19,226 nt of DNA from Promethearchaeota archaeon (GTDB taxonomy: Archaea > Asgardarchaeota > Lokiarchaeia > Sigynarchaeales > SOKP01), in assembly GCA_030668025.1 (NCBI GenBank), contig DAOUUT010000033.1:1-19226 (forward strand), read 5' to 3'. The notes under the pieces were generated by a model. That model saw only the letters and a program-made list of their open reading frames with translations, was not told the origin of the DNA and did no database searches. Numbering within the stretch: position 1 is the stretch's first letter; the number at the start of each line of letters is the position of its first letter. Below are positions 7,376 through 14,103 of this stretch, piece after piece. The position numbers were made by a program, and so were the translations under genes.

Positions 7376-8221
7376 CTATTTTTGTAAGTCTTGAATGATT
7401 GCTTCCATTCTTTTTTTTACATTACTTCTTAGATATCGATGATGATCAGTAGGAATATAGAACTTATCGCCCTTTAGAGCTTGAAACAAAATCTCGGCTA
7501 CTTCTTTTGGAAGTATTCCGTTTTCGATTGATTGATGATAAGCTTTCATAATTTGTTCTAATTCTGGATTAGTTGTTATATTATGATGTAATTCTTTGGG
7601 TCGATTTCTATCGCTTTCTGTAAGATTCGTAAACGCGAGTCCAGGACATAGAGCTAGAACTTTAATTTTCCCATCGAAACGCTCTAACTCATATTTTAAA
7701 GATTCAGAGAGCGCGATAATAGCGTGTTTAGTTATGCTATAAATTCCAGTTCCTATGTTTGGAGTAATTAATCCTGCCATAGAAGCTGTATTGATGATAT
7801 AGCACTCAGAATCTTGTTTAAGCATTATTGGAACAAAAACGTGAATCCCATGAATCACACCCCAGATATTTACATCGAAAATCCATTTCCATTCAGATAA
7901 AGAGTTCTCCCACACTGTTGTTGACGATTTAGTAGCGAAACCAACGCCCGCATTATTGCATAATATATCTATTGCTCCAAAATGATCGGTTGTTTTTTGG
8001 GCTAATGTTTTCATATCATCAATTTTCGAAACATCTGTCAGAACAGCTAAAACATTTGAACTTATTTCCTTCAATTCTTTTTCCGTTTGAGATAACGCGT
8101 CTAACTCAATGTCAGCTAAAACAATTTTCATGCCCTCTCGTAAAAACTTTTCAGCTATACCGCGTCCGATCCCGCTGGCAGCACCGGTAATTACGGCTAC
8201 TTTATCAGAAAATTCTTTCAT
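7376..8221 (-). CDS. Short-chain dehydrogenase/reductase (SDR), probably NAD(H)-dependent
   Basis: This is a 281-residue classical SDR. The nucleotide-binding loop TGAASGIG is at 12-19, Asp37 ends the second strand (favouring NAD over NADP), NNAG is at 89-92, Asn118 is in the N-I-W-G segment, and the catalytic Ser147, Tyr161 and Lys165 (YSITK) complete the active site. The extended C-terminal part after residue 200, which forms the substrate loop, is longer than in the 250-residue core members. It resembles oxidoreductases of hydroxy-fatty-acid, steroid-like or unassigned alcohols. The substrate cannot be deduced. The ATG at 8221 is followed directly by MKEFSDKVAVIT, the usual N-terminus. It may be co-transcribed with the membrane methyltransferase gene downstream. 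Confidence 0.88.
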   Translation of the reverse strand: MKEFSDKVAVITGAASGIGRGIAEKFLREGMKIVLADIELDALSQTEKELKEISSNVLAVLTDVSKIDDMKTLAQKTTDHFGAIDILCNNAGVGFATKSSTTVWENSLSEWKWIFDVNIWGVIHGIHVFVPIMLKQDSECYIINTASMAGLITPNIGTGIYSITKHAIIALSESLKYELERFDGKIKVLALCPGLAFTNLTESDRNRPKELHHNITTNPELEQIMKAYHQSIENGILPKEVAEILFQALKGDKFYIPTDHHRYLRSNVKKRMEAIIQDLQK

Positions 8222-8395
8222 GATCTTAATTAAGCTATTGTTTTTTTTATATTTTTGTTAGAATGATTATTTTTTAGTTTGAGATGTTTTTAAAAATCAT
8301 AAATATCAGAATTAAAAATTGGACTAAGAATTATTCTTTTATTGTTATTACTGTTCAACTAGTATCGTATAACTTAATTATGAATAATAGTTAGT

Positions 8396-8731
8396 GTGAA
8401 AAAATTATTGCCAGGAAACAGTTTTAATTATTGTCCCAATTGCGGTAAGAAAATACAAAAATCTAATAACAGAATTGTTAATTTTTGTTGTTATTGTGGG
8501 CGAGAATTAAAAAAGAAGAAGAGAAATTTACAAAATAATGTACAATGCACTATCTGTCATGAATATATATGGCATGAAAGAAATCGAACCATTAAATGCT
8601 CTTTCTGCGGTAGCCAATACCATTATTCGTGTGTTTCGTCTTGGTTAACGAAGTATAACTCGTGTCCTATGTGCCAAAATGTATTCTTAAATCCAACTTT
8701 AATTTTTTCGGAAAAACATAGGAACAGGTAA
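8396..8731 (+). CDS. Zinc-ribbon plus RING-like (C4HC3) small zinc-finger protein
   Basis: This 111-residue protein has two metal-binding parts. The N-terminal zinc ribbon uses Cys13-x2-Cys16 and Cys31-x2-Cys34 (CPNCG…CCYCG). After a basic linker, residues 51-93 carry the ligand order C-x2-C, C-x2-C-x4-H-x2-C, C-P-x-C: Cys51, Cys54, Cys68, Cys71, His76, Cys79, Cys90 and Cys93. The segment HYSCVSSWL…SCPMC is that of a RING finger, but the C4HC3 ligand pattern is that of the Nse1-type RING-like or PHD variants rather than the usual C3HC4/RING-H2. RING domains recruit E2 enzymes in ubiquitin transfer; activity here is inferred only. Translation starts at GTG 8396, since an ATG at 8380 is out of frame and soon stops. 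No ubiquitin, E1 or E2 gene lies in the window. Confidence 0.75.
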   Translation: MKKLLPGNSFNYCPNCGKKIQKSNNRIVNFCCYCGRELKKKKRNLQNNVQCTICHEYIWHERNRTIKCSFCGSQYHYSCVSSWLTKYNSCPMCQNVFLNPTLIFSEKHRNR

Positions 8732-8870
8732 AAACGAATAAATAGATTTATTTAGTAATAATTTGAGCTCATAAGGTTAAGTCATTAGAATTTATCGTCC
8801 AATAAGTATGATTTGTTAGACAATTACAATATTTATTATAACCTAAAAAATTAGTAAATATTGAGATTAT

Positions 8871-9647
8871 ATGAAAACGACAATCTATTATTTTTCTGGA
8901 ACAGGTAATTCTTTAAAGATTGCGAGAGATATTGCCGAAAGGGTGGAAGAATGCGAATTAGTTCCAATTGCGGATGTTTGGCAACAAGATCAGCTTGCAT
9001 CGACTAGTGAAAAAGTTGGTTTTATTTTTCCCTTGTATTACTTTGGGCTTCCTAAAATTGTCTTCGATTTTATGAACAACATTGAACTTGCTAAGTCCAA
9101 CTATTTTTTTGCAGTGATTACGAGGGCTGGAACTGCGGACGGCGCACCTTTGCAACAGTTAGATAATATACTTGAAACGAAAACGAAAAAGCTTAATGCC
9201 GGATTTTTTATTAGAATGCCCAGTAATTTTATAATAGGTTATAAAACAGTCTCAGAAGCAGTACAAAAAGAGTTTTTTGAAAACGCAATTAATCAGGTTG
9301 AAAAAATCGCTAATATTTTAAAGGAAAATGGAGAAAATTTTCAAAATGATACGATTATAAGCGAGAGAATGAATAAGAAATTCCGTGATAAAGTTTACGC
9401 TAGCGACAAATCATTCTACGCTAACGAAAATTGTACTAATTGTGGTATATGTGAAAGCGTGTGTCCTGTTAATAATATCGTACTTGCAGAAGGTTTACCA
9501 CAATGGCAACATAAATGTCAGCAATGTTTAGCGTGTATTAATTTTTGTCCTGAGAAAGCGATTCAATTTGGTAATAAATCATTAGAAACAGGAAGATATC
9601 ACCATCCCAAAATTACAGTACAAGATATAATGAACCAGAAAAAATAA
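8871..9647 (+). CDS. EFR1-type flavodoxin / double [4Fe-4S] ferredoxin protein
   Basis: The 258 residues fuse two electron carriers. Residues 1-150 are flavodoxin-like, with the FMN phosphate loop YYFSGTGNSLKIA at 6-18 and a later FPLYYFGLP segment. Residues 188-226 are a bacterial-type ferredoxin with two C-x2-C-x2-C-x3-C sets: Cys188/191/194/198 and Cys216/219/222/226. This is the architecture annotated as EFR1 family ferredoxin in anaerobes. The role would be passing electrons between FMN and the clusters in the cytoplasm; partners are unknown. The ATG at 8871 gives the exact expected N-terminus (MKTTIYYFSGTGNS). It stands 139 bp after the RING-like gene. Confidence 0.9.
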   Translation: MKTTIYYFSGTGNSLKIARDIAERVEECELVPIADVWQQDQLASTSEKVGFIFPLYYFGLPKIVFDFMNNIELAKSNYFFAVITRAGTADGAPLQQLDNILETKTKKLNAGFFIRMPSNFIIGYKTVSEAVQKEFFENAINQVEKIANILKENGENFQNDTIISERMNKKFRDKVYASDKSFYANENCTNCGICESVCPVNNIVLAEGLPQWQHKCQQCLACINFCPEKAIQFGNKSLETGRYHHPKITVQDIMNQKK

Positions 9648-9655
9648 AAAAAAAA
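9646..9655 (-). terminator. T10 tract, possible terminator for the VVEP-repeat gene
   Basis: Ten A on the plus strand (T10 on the minus strand) lie 47 nt past the stop of the minus-strand gene. Archaeal polymerase stops on such U-tracts. The tract also touches the stop of the opposing gene, so the assignment is weak. Confidence 0.3.
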
Positions 9656-9702
9656 TGGCAAGAATTTTCTGGTCAAAAAGAATTAATTCTTATTCAGAGA
9701 TA

Positions 9703-10332
9703 TTACATTAGTTCAGGTGGGATTAATTCATTTAAAATTGTATTACAGTCAACTCGGAATTCCTCTCTAAGATCTTCACAGACAAGCCAAGCTTGTTTAA
9801 AGGTCCCATTTCCCCAAGGTTCCTCGTTTTCATCAGTTTTTAAAGCCGTTAATTTTGGTTTGATGTCGTGAAGCGTTTTATTATATGCTTCCTCTAAATA
9901 ATCTTGCAATATTAATTCTTTTAATGAAGTTAATTTATTAATCATTGTATCTTTTCTATTTTGGGCTGGTTTTCTCCAACAATCTTCAGGTGTTTGAATA
10001 ATTTTGTTAATTAGGTCATCTATTATAGAAATTACATCTGGTTCTACTATTTCTGGTTCTACTACTTTGGGTTCTACCACATCTGGTTCTGCCACATTAA
10101 ACTCTACAACATCAGGTTCTACCACATTAAACTCTACCACATCTGGTTCTACCACATCTGATGGTTGGGTTTCAATAACATTATCGATATTCACATTTTC
10201 AACCATTTTATCTTCAAGTACAATATTGGTAACATAATTTCCATTAGCTGAATAAGTAGTCACCATTAATACGGCTATAAGCATTGTAAGAAAATAAATT
10301 AACTTCCTATTGTTTAAGATATTTTTTTTCAT
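9703..10332 (-). CDS. Exported or membrane-anchored VVEP-repeat protein
   Basis: This 209-residue protein begins with a basic N-terminus and a hydrophobic segment (about 11-27), a signal peptide or anchor. Residues 59-98 are eight five-residue units of the form x-V-V-E-P/F, a likely extended stalk. The C-terminal domain (about 103-205) has Cys118, Cys185 and Cys196, and the strongly patterned segments DIKPKLTALKTDENE, EPWGNGTF and CEDLREEF, plus two N-x-T sequons (Asn151, Asn175). My recollection is that this C-terminal domain recurs at the ends of other archaeal extracellular proteins, but I cannot verify it. The ATG is supported by GGAG at 10341-10344, 8 nt upstream. Function is probably at the cell surface; no enzymatic motif is seen. 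Confidence 0.7.
   Translation of the reverse strand: MKKNILNNRKLIYFLTMLIAVLMVTTYSANGNYVTNIVLEDKMVENVNIDNVIETQPSDVVEPDVVEFNVVEPDVVEFNVAEPDVVEPKVVEPEIVEPDVISIIDDLINKIIQTPEDCWRKPAQNRKDTMINKLTSLKELILQDYLEEAYNKTLHDIKPKLTALKTDENEEPWGNGTFKQAWLVCEDLREEFRVDCNTILNELIPPELM
10034..10153 (-). repeat. Eight 15-bp tandem repeats encoding the VVEP stalk
   Basis: Eight 15-bp units run without gaps (plus-strand consensus acatctggttctacc, with an alternative acattaaactctacc). They alternate to form a 30-bp higher-order unit over part of the array. Each unit encodes five residues in frame, so the array can expand or shrink without breaking the gene. Confidence 0.85.
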
Positions 10333-10549
10333 TTTAAAATCTCCAATACCATAACTGGATTAAGAAAAGATAATGTTGCTCTAATATTTAATAATTTTGC
10401 TCATTTTCCTTTTTTTAAATATTAAAAAGAACAGATTATTAAGCTATTAATAATTTGACGATGGAAAATTTACCATACATCCAATTTTTATAGAGGTTAT
10501 AAAAACTAAAATTTTTTATTTATGTTATTAGTTTCTCAGAAATCATCTA

Positions 10550-11197
10550 TTAAAGATTTTGATAGTACAAACAATTTTCAGATATGGGGCAAAGCTCACA
10601 TTTAGGGTTTTTTTTCGAGCAGATTTTGTTTCCAAAATCAAGAATCGCCCAATACATATGTTTACAACCCGTCTTAGGCAATAACTTATCTAAATTCGCG
10701 TGAAGAACATCAATTTTTACTTTTGAGTTTGAAAATTCGAACGCTCTCGAAATAAACCTTTTAATATTTACATCAATAAAAAAAGTTCGTTTGTCCAATC
10801 CAAAACATAAAAATGCGTTGCTTACATAATCGGCAATTCCGTTGATTTTTTTAAGTATTTCAGGATTGAGAGGGATTTCACCGCTATATTCCGTTAATAC
10901 CATCGTACTTAAGTCTTTCAAAATTTTAGCGCGTTTGTTGGATAGCCCTAAAATTTCAATATCTGATTGTAGCTGACTAATATCAGCCTTGAAAATATCA
11001 GCGAAGCCTTTATATTTTGTAAAAAAATCGTTATACACATTAGAAACATTTAAAGCTATAGTTTTCTGTAGTAAAATTTCAGTAATCAATATTTGATATA
11101 GGTTTTTTGATTTTCTCCAAGGGAAATCGCGCTTGTTTTCGTTGTACCAATCTAATATTTTATTTCTAATTGAGATATAGTTATCTTCTTTATCCAT
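10550..11197 (-). CDS. HhH-GPD DNA glycosylase, Mig-type T:G mismatch (thymine) glycosylase
   Basis: The 215 residues form a complete Endonuclease III-superfamily glycosylase. FPWR is at 25-28, the helix I-T-E-I-L-L-Q-K-T at 38-46, the helix-hairpin-helix INGIADYVSNAF at 118-129, the catalytic Asp142 in FFIDVNIKR, and the [4Fe-4S] loop Cys193-x6-Cys200-x2-Cys203-x5-Cys209. The residue after the hairpin that is Lys in EndoIII and Ser in MutY is Tyr124 here. That Tyr is the hallmark of Mig of Methanothermobacter, which removes T and U from mismatches with G. Length and motif spacing also resemble Mig. MutY activity is the alternative, but MutY is longer and has a C-terminal NUDIX-like domain absent here. 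A cytosine-5 methyltransferase gene lies about 620 bp away on the other strand, fitting repair of deaminated 5-methylcytosine. Confidence 0.85.
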   Translation of the reverse strand: MDKEDNYISIRNKILDWYNENKRDFPWRKSKNLYQILITEILLQKTIALNVSNVYNDFFTKYKGFADIFKADISQLQSDIEILGLSNKRAKILKDLSTMVLTEYSGEIPLNPEILKKINGIADYVSNAFLCFGLDKRTFFIDVNIKRFISRAFEFSNSKVKIDVLHANLDKLLPKTGCKHMYWAILDFGNKICSKKNPKCELCPISENCLYYQNL

Positions 11198-11340
11198 TTC
11201 TTATCTAGTTTTAAACTTAGTTATGAATTCTATAAATTTTCTACTTATCGTTATAGTTATTAATGTGCATAGATTTTTAACAATTAAGCAAAAATTAGTA
11301 AAATAATTTTCCAATTATTAAGAGTAATAAGTAAAAATAA

Positions 11341-11348
11341 TATTTAAA
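11341..11348 (+). promoter_or_regulatory. TATA box giving a near-leaderless roadblock transcript
   Basis: TATTTAAA is centred about 30 bp before the ATG at 11375, so transcription would begin within a few nucleotides of the start codon. No ribosome-binding-like sequence precedes the ATG. The region 11198-11374 is shared with the divergent glycosylase gene. Confidence 0.45.
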
Positions 11349-11374
11349 ACCAATAAACCTAATAAATAGTTATT

Positions 11375-11755
11375 ATGGATGAAATAAAAAGGATAATTGA
11401 TGACTTGGGAATTGATGCGCTAGAGTCTAACACAAAAATTGCTGGAGCCGCAGTTGTGTCTGATTCGGGAAATCTTGTTTTCCAGACAGACAATTGGGAT
11501 CTAACCAAGCAAACGAACGTTATATTGAATGTCATGAAAGGAGACCGCTCTTTTGTTTTAAGCGATGGAAAATTTTCGGTTGTTGAAACTACTACTGAAG
11601 GAATTATTGGAACCAACGATAGTGGGCTGGGGTATGTAATATTCGTTCCATTTCAAGGAGGCGTGCTTGTATCATACGCCATGCCTCAAGCAGATCCACC
11701 CAAAGCGTTAGCTTTTCTCAAAAATTATGCGATGAGATTGAATGGGAAGGTATAA
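11375..11755 (+). CDS. Roadblock/LC7-like protein
   Basis: The 126 residues have the helix-strand-strand-helix-three strands-helix order of roadblock/LC7 domains: an N-terminal helix to about residue 18, IAGAAVVSDSGNLVFQT as the paired strands, helix 42-54, then strands at about 58-70 and 73-80, the strand pair GYVIFVPFQGGVLVSYAMP, and a final helix 109-123. Roadblock proteins are common in Asgard and other archaea, where they bind or regulate Ras-like GTPases (as MglB does MglA). The match is by pattern, not by invariant residues, so a longin or profilin-like fold cannot be excluded. A Ras-like GTPase is encoded 1.7 kb downstream on the opposite strand. The gene sits between the glycosylase and the cytosine methyltransferase but is probably not part of that function. 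Confidence 0.55.
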   Translation: MDEIKRIIDDLGIDALESNTKIAGAAVVSDSGNLVFQTDNWDLTKQTNVILNVMKGDRSFVLSDGKFSVVETTTEGIIGTNDSGLGYVIFVPFQGGVLVSYAMPQADPPKALAFLKNYAMRLNGKV

Positions 11756-11819
11756 TTAAACATTTTTACTATCCTTCCAAAATATTTTAAAAAAAATCAC
11801 TGATTCTTTTAACAATAAA

Positions 11820-12968
11820 ATGTCGGAGAAAAAGAACTTCATAATAGATTTGTTTAGTGGAGCTGGAGGCTTATCGCTAGGTTTTGAAATGGCAAATTTT
11901 CACGTTGGATTAGCGATTGAATTAGAAAAAAATTATTATAATGCGTATAAATTAAATCATCCCGAAATCTTATGTTTAAATAGAGACATAACGAAATTAG
12001 ATTGTGGAGAAATATTAGATAAATTCGTTAAGAACATAGAAATTAGCGGGATTATCGGAGGGCCACCTTGTATGGGATTTTCTACTGTAGGAAACAGAAG
12101 ACCAGACGACCCTCGAAATACGTTAATTTATTATTTCATTCAATGGGTTAATTACTTTAAACCACAATTTTTCGTTATGGAAAATGTTCCTGGAATTTTA
12201 TCGATGTCAAAAGGAAAGGTAGCAGAAAAAGTTATTGAATTGTACAGAGATATAGGTTATTTCTGTAAAATGGAAGTGTTATTAGCGGCAGATTATGGCG
12301 TTCCACAATTAAGACGAAGGGTGTTTTTTATAGGAACTCCAGAGGATTCAGTCTTATCTTTAAAGATTCAAAAAACAAATAGAAAGGACGGTAACCAGAA
12401 AGATTCTTTCGAGAAGGAAGCTCTACCTTCTTATTTAACGGTAAAGGACGCGATTTCCGATATTCTTGACTCAAAACCTTTTATTAAACGTAAAAAACGT
12501 ACAGAAAATTTAGTTAAGGAATATTCACATCCACCAAAAACGCAATTTCAAGAATATTTAAGGAAAGAGTCGGATAAATTATACGATCATTTTGCCCCAA
12601 ATCACAGCGAATTAGTAAAGAAAAGGATTTCTCACATTAATCAAGGCGAGAACCATATTTCTCTGCCGAAGGAATACCAACTTAAAGGAGGGTACCCCAA
12701 TATATACGGTAGACTTCATTTAAATAAACCCGCAGATACTATTACGGGAAATTGTGGTTGTGTTAGCGCCCCAGGTAGATTTATCCATCCCACACAGAAT
12801 AGAGCGATCTCCATTAGAGAAGCCGCGCGATTGCAATCATTCCCAGACAGTTATAGGTTTTGCGGAAATATGAGCGATAAATATAGGCAAGTAGGAAACG
12901 CAGTTCCTCCATTAATGGCTCATGCAGTAGCTAAATCAATCAACAAATTACAAAAAATACCTCTTTAA
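11820..12968 (+). CDS. DNA (cytosine-5) methyltransferase
   Basis: This 382-residue protein shows C5-methyltransferase motifs in order: I, IDLFSGAGGLSLGFE (9-23); IV, GGPPCMGFS with catalytic Cys84 (80-88); VI, MENVPG (120-125); VIII, QLRRRVFFIG (163-172); IX, RAISIREAARLQSFPD; and X, YRQVGNAVPPLMAHAV. The target-recognition region lies between VIII and IX (about 180-300), and its sequence specificity cannot be read. It transfers a methyl group from SAM to C5 of cytosine. No restriction endonuclease gene adjoins it: the next gene is a 101-residue unknown protein. It is therefore probably a solitary methyltransferase, with a Mig-like mismatch glycosylase as its likely functional partner. The ATG at 11820 leads directly into the motif I strand. 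Confidence 0.95.
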   Translation: MSEKKNFIIDLFSGAGGLSLGFEMANFHVGLAIELEKNYYNAYKLNHPEILCLNRDITKLDCGEILDKFVKNIEISGIIGGPPCMGFSTVGNRRPDDPRNTLIYYFIQWVNYFKPQFFVMENVPGILSMSKGKVAEKVIELYRDIGYFCKMEVLLAADYGVPQLRRRVFFIGTPEDSVLSLKIQKTNRKDGNQKDSFEKEALPSYLTVKDAISDILDSKPFIKRKKRTENLVKEYSHPPKTQFQEYLRKESDKLYDHFAPNHSELVKKRISHINQGENHISLPKEYQLKGGYPNIYGRLHLNKPADTITGNCGCVSAPGRFIHPTQNRAISIREAARLQSFPDSYRFCGNMSDKYRQVGNAVPPLMAHAVAKSINKLQKIPL

Positions 12969-12982
12969 AATAATATAAATAT

Positions 12983-12992
12983 AAAAAAAAAA
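12983..12992 (-). terminator. T10 terminator of the 101-residue gene
   Basis: T10 on the minus strand lies 15 nt beyond the stop of the gene at 13008. The GTPase gene shows a nearly identical layout (T10, 14 nt past its stop), which supports a real termination signal. Confidence 0.45.
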
Positions 12993-13007
12993 TAATACAA
13001 TTTAATT

Positions 13008-13313
13008 CTACTCCCATTTCATCCCTAGTAAGTTATAACCATCAGATACACCTATTAAGGGTTCACTCTGAATACGAAAACCTTCAATTTGATTAAATGG
13101 TACAAAATATTTAGCGATTCCCATAAAAGCATCTTCTGCTTTTTCCTTATCAGTATAAATTAAATGATATTGCTTCATACCATCATTTCCTGCGTAAGCA
13201 TTGAAAATACGCCATTTTTTCACATATGGTATTTCTTTCGGCTGCTTGAAATACAATTTCGCTACTTCAATTGCTTGATGATTGGGATAATTTACAGTTA
13301 CCATAATGATCAT
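13008..13313 (-). CDS. Small protein of unknown function, possibly a dimeric alpha/beta barrel
   Basis: This 101-residue cytoplasmic protein has no signal or membrane segment. It begins VTVNYPNHQAIEVAKLYF (strand then helix), continues WRIFNAYAGNDGMKQYHLIYT (two strands), a helix (EKAEDAFMGIAKYF) and a C-terminal strand. The strand-helix-strand-strand-helix pattern would suit a dimeric ferredoxin-like alpha/beta barrel, but no family motif is decisive. A strong ribosome-binding site, AGGTGA, ends 7 nt before the first ATG (13313), so the protein starts MIIMVTV rather than at the second Met. It lies upstream of no clear partner; the GTPase gene is on the same strand, 119 bp away, with its own T10 terminator. 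Confidence 0.62.
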   Translation of the reverse strand: MIIMVTVNYPNHQAIEVAKLYFKQPKEIPYVKKWRIFNAYAGNDGMKQYHLIYTDKEKAEDAFMGIAKYFVPFNQIEGFRIQSEPLIGVSDGYNLLGMKWE

Positions 13314-13320
13314 TCTTTTT

Positions 13321-13326
13321 TCACCT
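13321..13326 (-). promoter_or_regulatory. Ribosome-binding site AGGTGA, decides the start of the 101-residue gene
   Basis: AGGTGA on the minus strand is a perfect match to the archaeal Shine-Dalgarno core and lies 7 nt before the ATG at 13313. It supports that codon over the in-frame ATG three codons later. Confidence 0.75.
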
Positions 13327-13408
13327 CATTGAAAAAGTTCAAATGTTTTGAATTTCAAAACAATGCTTATGTATTTTTAATTATTATTTAAATTTTTCCA
13401 TTTTTGTT

Positions 13409-13418
13409 AAAAAAAAAA
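13409..13418 (-). terminator. T10 terminator of the GTPase gene
   Basis: T10 on the minus strand lies 14 nt past the stop codon (13433-13435) of the small GTPase gene. It separates this gene from the next minus-strand gene, so the two are probably not co-transcribed. Confidence 0.45.
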
Positions 13419-13432
13419 GATTATTTTAGTAG

Positions 13433-13978
13433 TTATTCGTTCTCATTAAATGCTTTATACATTTCTAAGGCTAATTTAGAAAATACATCTTCTACTTTCG
13501 TGCCAAGTTTCGCGCTTGTTTCATAATATTCGCGAGCAGTCAATATTTGTTTTAGGTTATTGGCGTCTTCCAGTTTAATAATCCTAGATTCAGGATTTAC
13601 CAAGTCAAGCTTGTTCCCTACTAGTACATTTGGTTGCACGCCTATTTTACTCTCAACTTCTTCTTTCCAGGTTAATAAATTATCGAACGTTTCTTTACGC
13701 GTTAAATCGAACGCATATACAATTCCCTTCGCACCTTTATAAAACGCGTATCTAACCCATCTGAAACGAGGTTGCCCGGCTAAATCCCATACTTGTAATG
13801 TCAATACATTCTCAACATTTGGGATTTTGACATATTTCACAAAAAAGTTAGAACCAATCGTTCTTTGGGCATTGGGGACAAATCTTCTCTTTAGATATTG
13901 GTGGAGCAATGTGGTTTTACCTACTTCAGAATCCCCGACAATACACACTTTATAAAAGAACTTGTTAGATCCAACCAT
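13433..13978 (-). CDS. Ras/Rab-like small GTPase
   Basis: The 181-residue protein has all five GTPase boxes. G1 is GDSEVGKT (15-22), the G2 Thr40 is in RTIGSNF, G3 is DLAGQ (65-69) with Gln69 in the place of the Ras catalytic Gln61, G4 is NKLD (122-125), and G5 is TSAK (154-157). The spacing and the WDLAGQ-R-F-R motif are those of Rab/Ras-type proteins rather than bacterial MglA. The C-terminus ends …KAFNENE with no cysteine, so there is no CAAX or Rab-type prenylation site. It is probably soluble, or bound to membranes through a partner. Asgard genomes carry many such GTPases. A roadblock-like gene is nearby, and a coiled-coil/zinc-ribbon gene diverges upstream. Start ATG 13978 gives a usual short N-terminus. 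Confidence 0.93.
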   Translation of the reverse strand: MVGSNKFFYKVCIVGDSEVGKTTLLHQYLKRRFVPNAQRTIGSNFFVKYVKIPNVENVLTLQVWDLAGQPRFRWVRYAFYKGAKGIVYAFDLTRKETFDNLLTWKEEVESKIGVQPNVLVGNKLDLVNPESRIIKLEDANNLKQILTAREYYETSAKLGTKVEDVFSKLALEMYKAFNENE

Positions 13979-14058
13979 TTTTGAACTGAAGAAATTTAAA
14001 CAAATATACCTAGTTTAATTGTGATATAAGGTTTATAATTTTATATTTAAGTTATTGT

Positions 14059-14070
14059 TATAAAAATATA
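14059..14070 (+). promoter_or_regulatory. TATA box for the coiled-coil gene
   Basis: TATAAAAATATA lies 34-45 bp before the ATG at 14104, in the divergent region shared with the GTPase gene. It predicts a short leader of about 10-15 nt. The surrounding A/T richness lowers confidence. Confidence 0.4.
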
Positions 14071-14103
14071 AGTTAATTAATCAATAAACTTCGACGTTTT
14101 AAC

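Noticed and set aside
8396..8731. Ubiquitin operon
   Set aside because: The neighbours are an SDR and an EFR1-type protein. No ubiquitin-like, E1, E2 or deubiquitinase gene is present in the window, so only the single RING-like gene can be claimed.
10034..10153. Direct repeats as a possible CRISPR array
   Set aside because: The units are 15 bp with no spacers, are in coding phase and differ by substitutions. They encode a protein repeat.
10004..10237. Plus-strand frame with a Gly-Ser-Thr-Thr repeat
   Set aside because: It is the antisense reading of the 15-bp VVEP repeats. The minus-strand frame has the signal peptide, ribosome-binding site and a patterned C-terminal domain.
10550..11197. 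MutY (A/G-specific adenine glycosylase) as the first reading
   Set aside because: The protein lacks the MutY C-terminal domain, and Tyr124 replaces the MutY Ser. Motif spacing is closer to Mig-type thymine glycosylases.
11820..13313. Restriction-modification system
   Set aside because: Only the methyltransferase is present. The adjacent 101-residue protein has no nuclease motif, and no other endonuclease-like gene flanks it.
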